A DNA stretch of 64,000 nt from Bradyrhizobium sp. WD16 (GTDB lineage: Bacteria > Pseudomonadota > Alphaproteobacteria > Rhizobiales > Xanthobacteraceae): assembly GCF_024181725.1 (NCBI RefSeq), contig NZ_CP028908.1, forward strand, positions 2,480,001 to 2,544,000, written 5' to 3'. The notes beneath the pieces were generated by a model. That model was not told the origin of the DNA and did no database searches. It saw nothing but the letters and a program-made list of their open reading frames with translations. Shown here one piece after another: positions 62,115-64,000 of this stretch; positions within the stretch are counted from its first letter, which is position 1; each line of letters begins with the position of its first letter. The position numbers and the translations under genes were made by a program.

Positions 62115-63806
62115 TCAGCCAGCCTGGGCCATCGGCGGCTTCTGGTCGCGCAGTTCGCGGCGCAGGATCTTGCCGACATTGGTCTTGGGCAATTCGGTTC
62201 GGAATTCGACCTGCTTTGGCACCTTGTAGTTGGTGAGCTGGGTGTGGGCGAATTTGATGATGTCCTGGGCGGTGAGGTTCGGGTCCTTGCGCACGACGAA
62301 GGCCTTGACCGCCTCGGTGGACTTCTCGTCCGGCACGCCCACCACCGCGCATTCCAGCACGCCCGGGTGGCTGGCGATCACCTCTTCCACCTCGTTGGGA
62401 TAGACGTTGAAGCCCGAGACCAGGATCATGTCCTTCTTGCGGTCCACGATCTTGGTGTATCCGTCGGCATCCATGATGCCGATGTCGCCGGTGCGGAAGA
62501 AGCCGTCCGTGGTCATCACCTTGGCGGTTTCTTCCGGTCGCCGCCAGTAGCCGGCCATCACCTGTGGGCCCTTGGCGCAGATTTCGCCGGCTGTGCCGAG
62601 CGGAAGTTCGTTGCCGTCATCGTCGCGGATGGAGATGTAGGTCGAGGGCACCGGCAGGCCGATGGTGCCGGTGAAGTGGTCGATGTCGGCGGGGTTGCAG
62701 GTCAGCGTCGGCGAGGTTTCCGACAGACCGTAGCCTTCCGACAGCGGGCAGCCGGTGGTCTTCAGCCACTCTTCTGCGACGGATTTCTGGACCGCCATGC
62801 CGCCGCCGATCGAGGTCTTGAGCATCGAGAAGTCGACCTTCTTGAACTCCGGGTGATGCAGCAGCGCGTTGTAGAGGGTGTTGACGGCGGGGAAGTTGTT
62901 GACCTTGTACTTCTGCAGCTCCTTGATGAAGCCGCCGATGTCGCGCGGATTGGGGATCAGCAGGTTGACGCCGCCGGCGCGCATGCCGAGCAGGAAACAG
63001 GCGGTCAGCGCGAAGATATGGTAGAGTGGCAGCGCGCAGACCATGAAGAGCTGGTCGACGATCGGTGGTTTGCGCAGCGCCGGCTGCAGCCAGGCGTCGT
63101 TCTGCAGCGTGTTGGCGAGGATGTTGCGATGGAGCAGCGTCGCGCCCTTGGAGGTGCCGGTCGTGCCACCGGTATATTGCAGGAAGGCGACGTCGTCGGG
63201 GCCAAGCGCAGGCTTGGCAAGTTCGAGCTTGCGGCCGGCGGCCAGGGCGTCGTTGAAGGTCACCGCCGTGGGCAGCGAGAAGGCGGGCACCATCTTCTTG
63301 ACCCGCCGCACCACGAAATTGACGATCACGCCCTTGAAGCCGAGCAGATCGCCCATGGTGGCAATGACGACATGGCGGATGTTGGTCCGGGCGATCACCT
63401 TTTCCAGCGTGATCGCGAAATTCTCCAGCAGCACGATCGCCTCGGCCCCGGAATCCTTGAGCTGATGCTCGAGCTCGCGGGGCGTGTAGAGCGGATTGAC
63501 GTTCACCACGGCGCAGCCGGCGCGCAGGATCGCGGCCACCGCGATCGGGTTCTGCAGCACGTTCGGCATCATCACCGCGATGCGGGTCCCCTTGGCGAAA
63601 CCCTTGCTCTGCACGTAGGCGGCAAAGGCCCGCGACATCTCGTCGAGCTCGCCGTAGGTGATCGCCTTGTCCATGCAGATGAAGGCCTTGCGATCCCGGA
63701 ATTTGGCGAAGCTCTCCTCGAGGAGCGCGACCAGCGAGGCATACTGGTTGACGTCGATATCCGCGGGTACGCCAGCAGGATAGTTCTTGAGCCAGATGCG
63801 CTCCAT
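62115..63806 (-). CDS. fadD: long-chain fatty acid-CoA ligase
   Basis: 563 aa, activates fatty acids to acyl-CoA via acyl-AMP. The P-loop-like motif is LQYTGGTTGTSKGATL, A5-type GYGLSETSPTL, GEICAKGPQVMAGYW, DGFFRTGDIGIMDADGY, and the C-terminal lysine region KTNVGKILRRELRD. Length and sequence fit FadD. It is monocistronic in view of the remnant downstream. The region 63807-64000 upstream carries its promoter but no recognisable motif. Confidence 0.94.
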   Translation of the reverse strand: MERIWLKNYPAGVPADIDVNQYASLVALLEESFAKFRDRKAFICMDKAITYGELDEMSRAFAAYVQSKGFAKGTRIAVMMPNVLQNPIAVAAILRAGCAVVNVNPLYTPRELEHQLKDSGAEAIVLLENFAITLEKVIARTNIRHVVIATMGDLLGFKGVIVNFVVRRVKKMVPAFSLPTAVTFNDALAAGRKLELAKPALGPDDVAFLQYTGGTTGTSKGATLLHRNILANTLQNDAWLQPALRKPPIVDQLFMVCALPLYHIFALTACFLLGMRAGGVNLLIPNPRDIGGFIKELQKYKVNNFPAVNTLYNALLHHPEFKKVDFSMLKTSIGGGMAVQKSVAEEWLKTTGCPLSEGYGLSETSPTLTCNPADIDHFTGTIGLPVPSTYISIRDDDGNELPLGTAGEICAKGPQVMAGYWRRPEETAKVMTTDGFFRTGDIGIMDADGYTKIVDRKKDMILVSGFNVYPNEVEEVIASHPGVLECAVVGVPDEKSTEAVKAFVVRKDPNLTAQDIIKFAHTQLTNYKVPKQVEFRTELPKTNVGKILRRELRDQKPPMAQAG

Positions 63807-64000
63807 GGTGCCCCCCTTGTCATTGAATAACCGGCCCGCTCTTGTTGCGCGGGTCCTGCTCGGATTGGTGGGGGAGTATTGGGCGAAGGAGCGCGCGCTG
63901 GCAAGCCGCTACGGCAATTTCCCGCTTCCGGCGGGAGCGATATTTGGCAAGATGGTACAGGTGCTTAGGCTGAGCGTTCCGGGCCGCGCGGGCTCTGGAC

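Noticed and set aside
1-64000. tRNA or rRNA genes
   Set aside because: No cloverleaf-like sequences with conserved T-loop and CCA-adjacent stems, and no rRNA-like stretches, were recognised while reading the intergenic regions.

Overview
The window is high-GC DNA from an alphaproteobacterium, most likely of the Bradyrhizobium/Rhodopseudomonas group (Nitrobacteraceae). Three things point there: a urea-transport and urease cluster with UreJ, the PhyR-NepR-EcfG general stress module, and DUF2849/DUF934 proteins in the sulfite reductase operon. The taxon is an inference from gene content, not a database match.

Layout. (1) 82-12570, + strand: urtABCDE urea ABC transporter behind a sigma-54-type promoter, then ureD-A-J-B-C, a small monooxygenase-like gene, and ureE-F-G; a frameshifted two-helix ORF lies between ureF and ureG. 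(2) 12636-18031: general stress response, with phyR divergent from nepR-ecfG, a CHASE/HWE histidine kinase, a receiver protein lacking its phospho-acceptor Asp, and an exported protein behind a consensus EcfG promoter. (3) 18074-29169: an island with IS66 remnants, a TonB-dependent receptor and a tightly overlapping six-gene operon for an NIS (citrate/2,3-diaminopropionate-type) siderophore. Near-identical 167-bp palindromic repeat pairs bracket it. (4) 29166-37161: membrane glycosyltransferase, OmpR-type two-component system, AI-2E permease, DUF3309 peptide, L,D-transpeptidase and DUF2865 protein; the last four sit around two divergent EcfG-type promoters. (5) 37216-43572: chemoreceptor, a group II intron (probably class C) placed directly after a terminator hairpin, and malate synthase G. 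(6) 43866-56458: sulfate assimilation, with cysT/cysW/sbp, cysNC and cysD on the minus strand, divergent from cysG, DUF2849, cysI, DUF934, cysH, a second sbp and cysA. (7) 56586-63806: CAP-domain lipoprotein, patatin-like phospholipase, 3-hydroxybutyrate dehydrogenase, Ntn-type amidase, polysaccharide flippase, a DUF924 remnant and an acyl-CoA ligase.

Most interesting system. The siderophore operon carries a ParB-fold candidate serine kinase (SbnI-like), an SbnA-like synthase, an opine-dehydrogenase-family protein where SbnB would be expected, an SbnH-like decarboxylase, one IucA/IucC synthetase and an MFS exporter. The staphyloferrin-B route cleaves an opine-like intermediate oxidatively, so an opine dehydrogenase is a chemically sensible non-homologous replacement.

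Second most interesting. A mosaic family of 72-79 bp palindromes (four sequence types), each bounded by CTAGTGT/ACACTAG, is joined by spacers of exactly 13 bp. In three of five places the terminal CTAG supplies the TAG stop codon of the adjacent intact gene (ureC, the glycosyltransferase, the AI-2E permease).

No tRNA, rRNA or CRISPR array was recognised. Stretches without a supported gene are described in the relevant entries; 1-81, 13244-13384, 17178-17479, 31086-31298, 31582-31840, 39310-39503 and 43573-43865 hold nothing I could identify.
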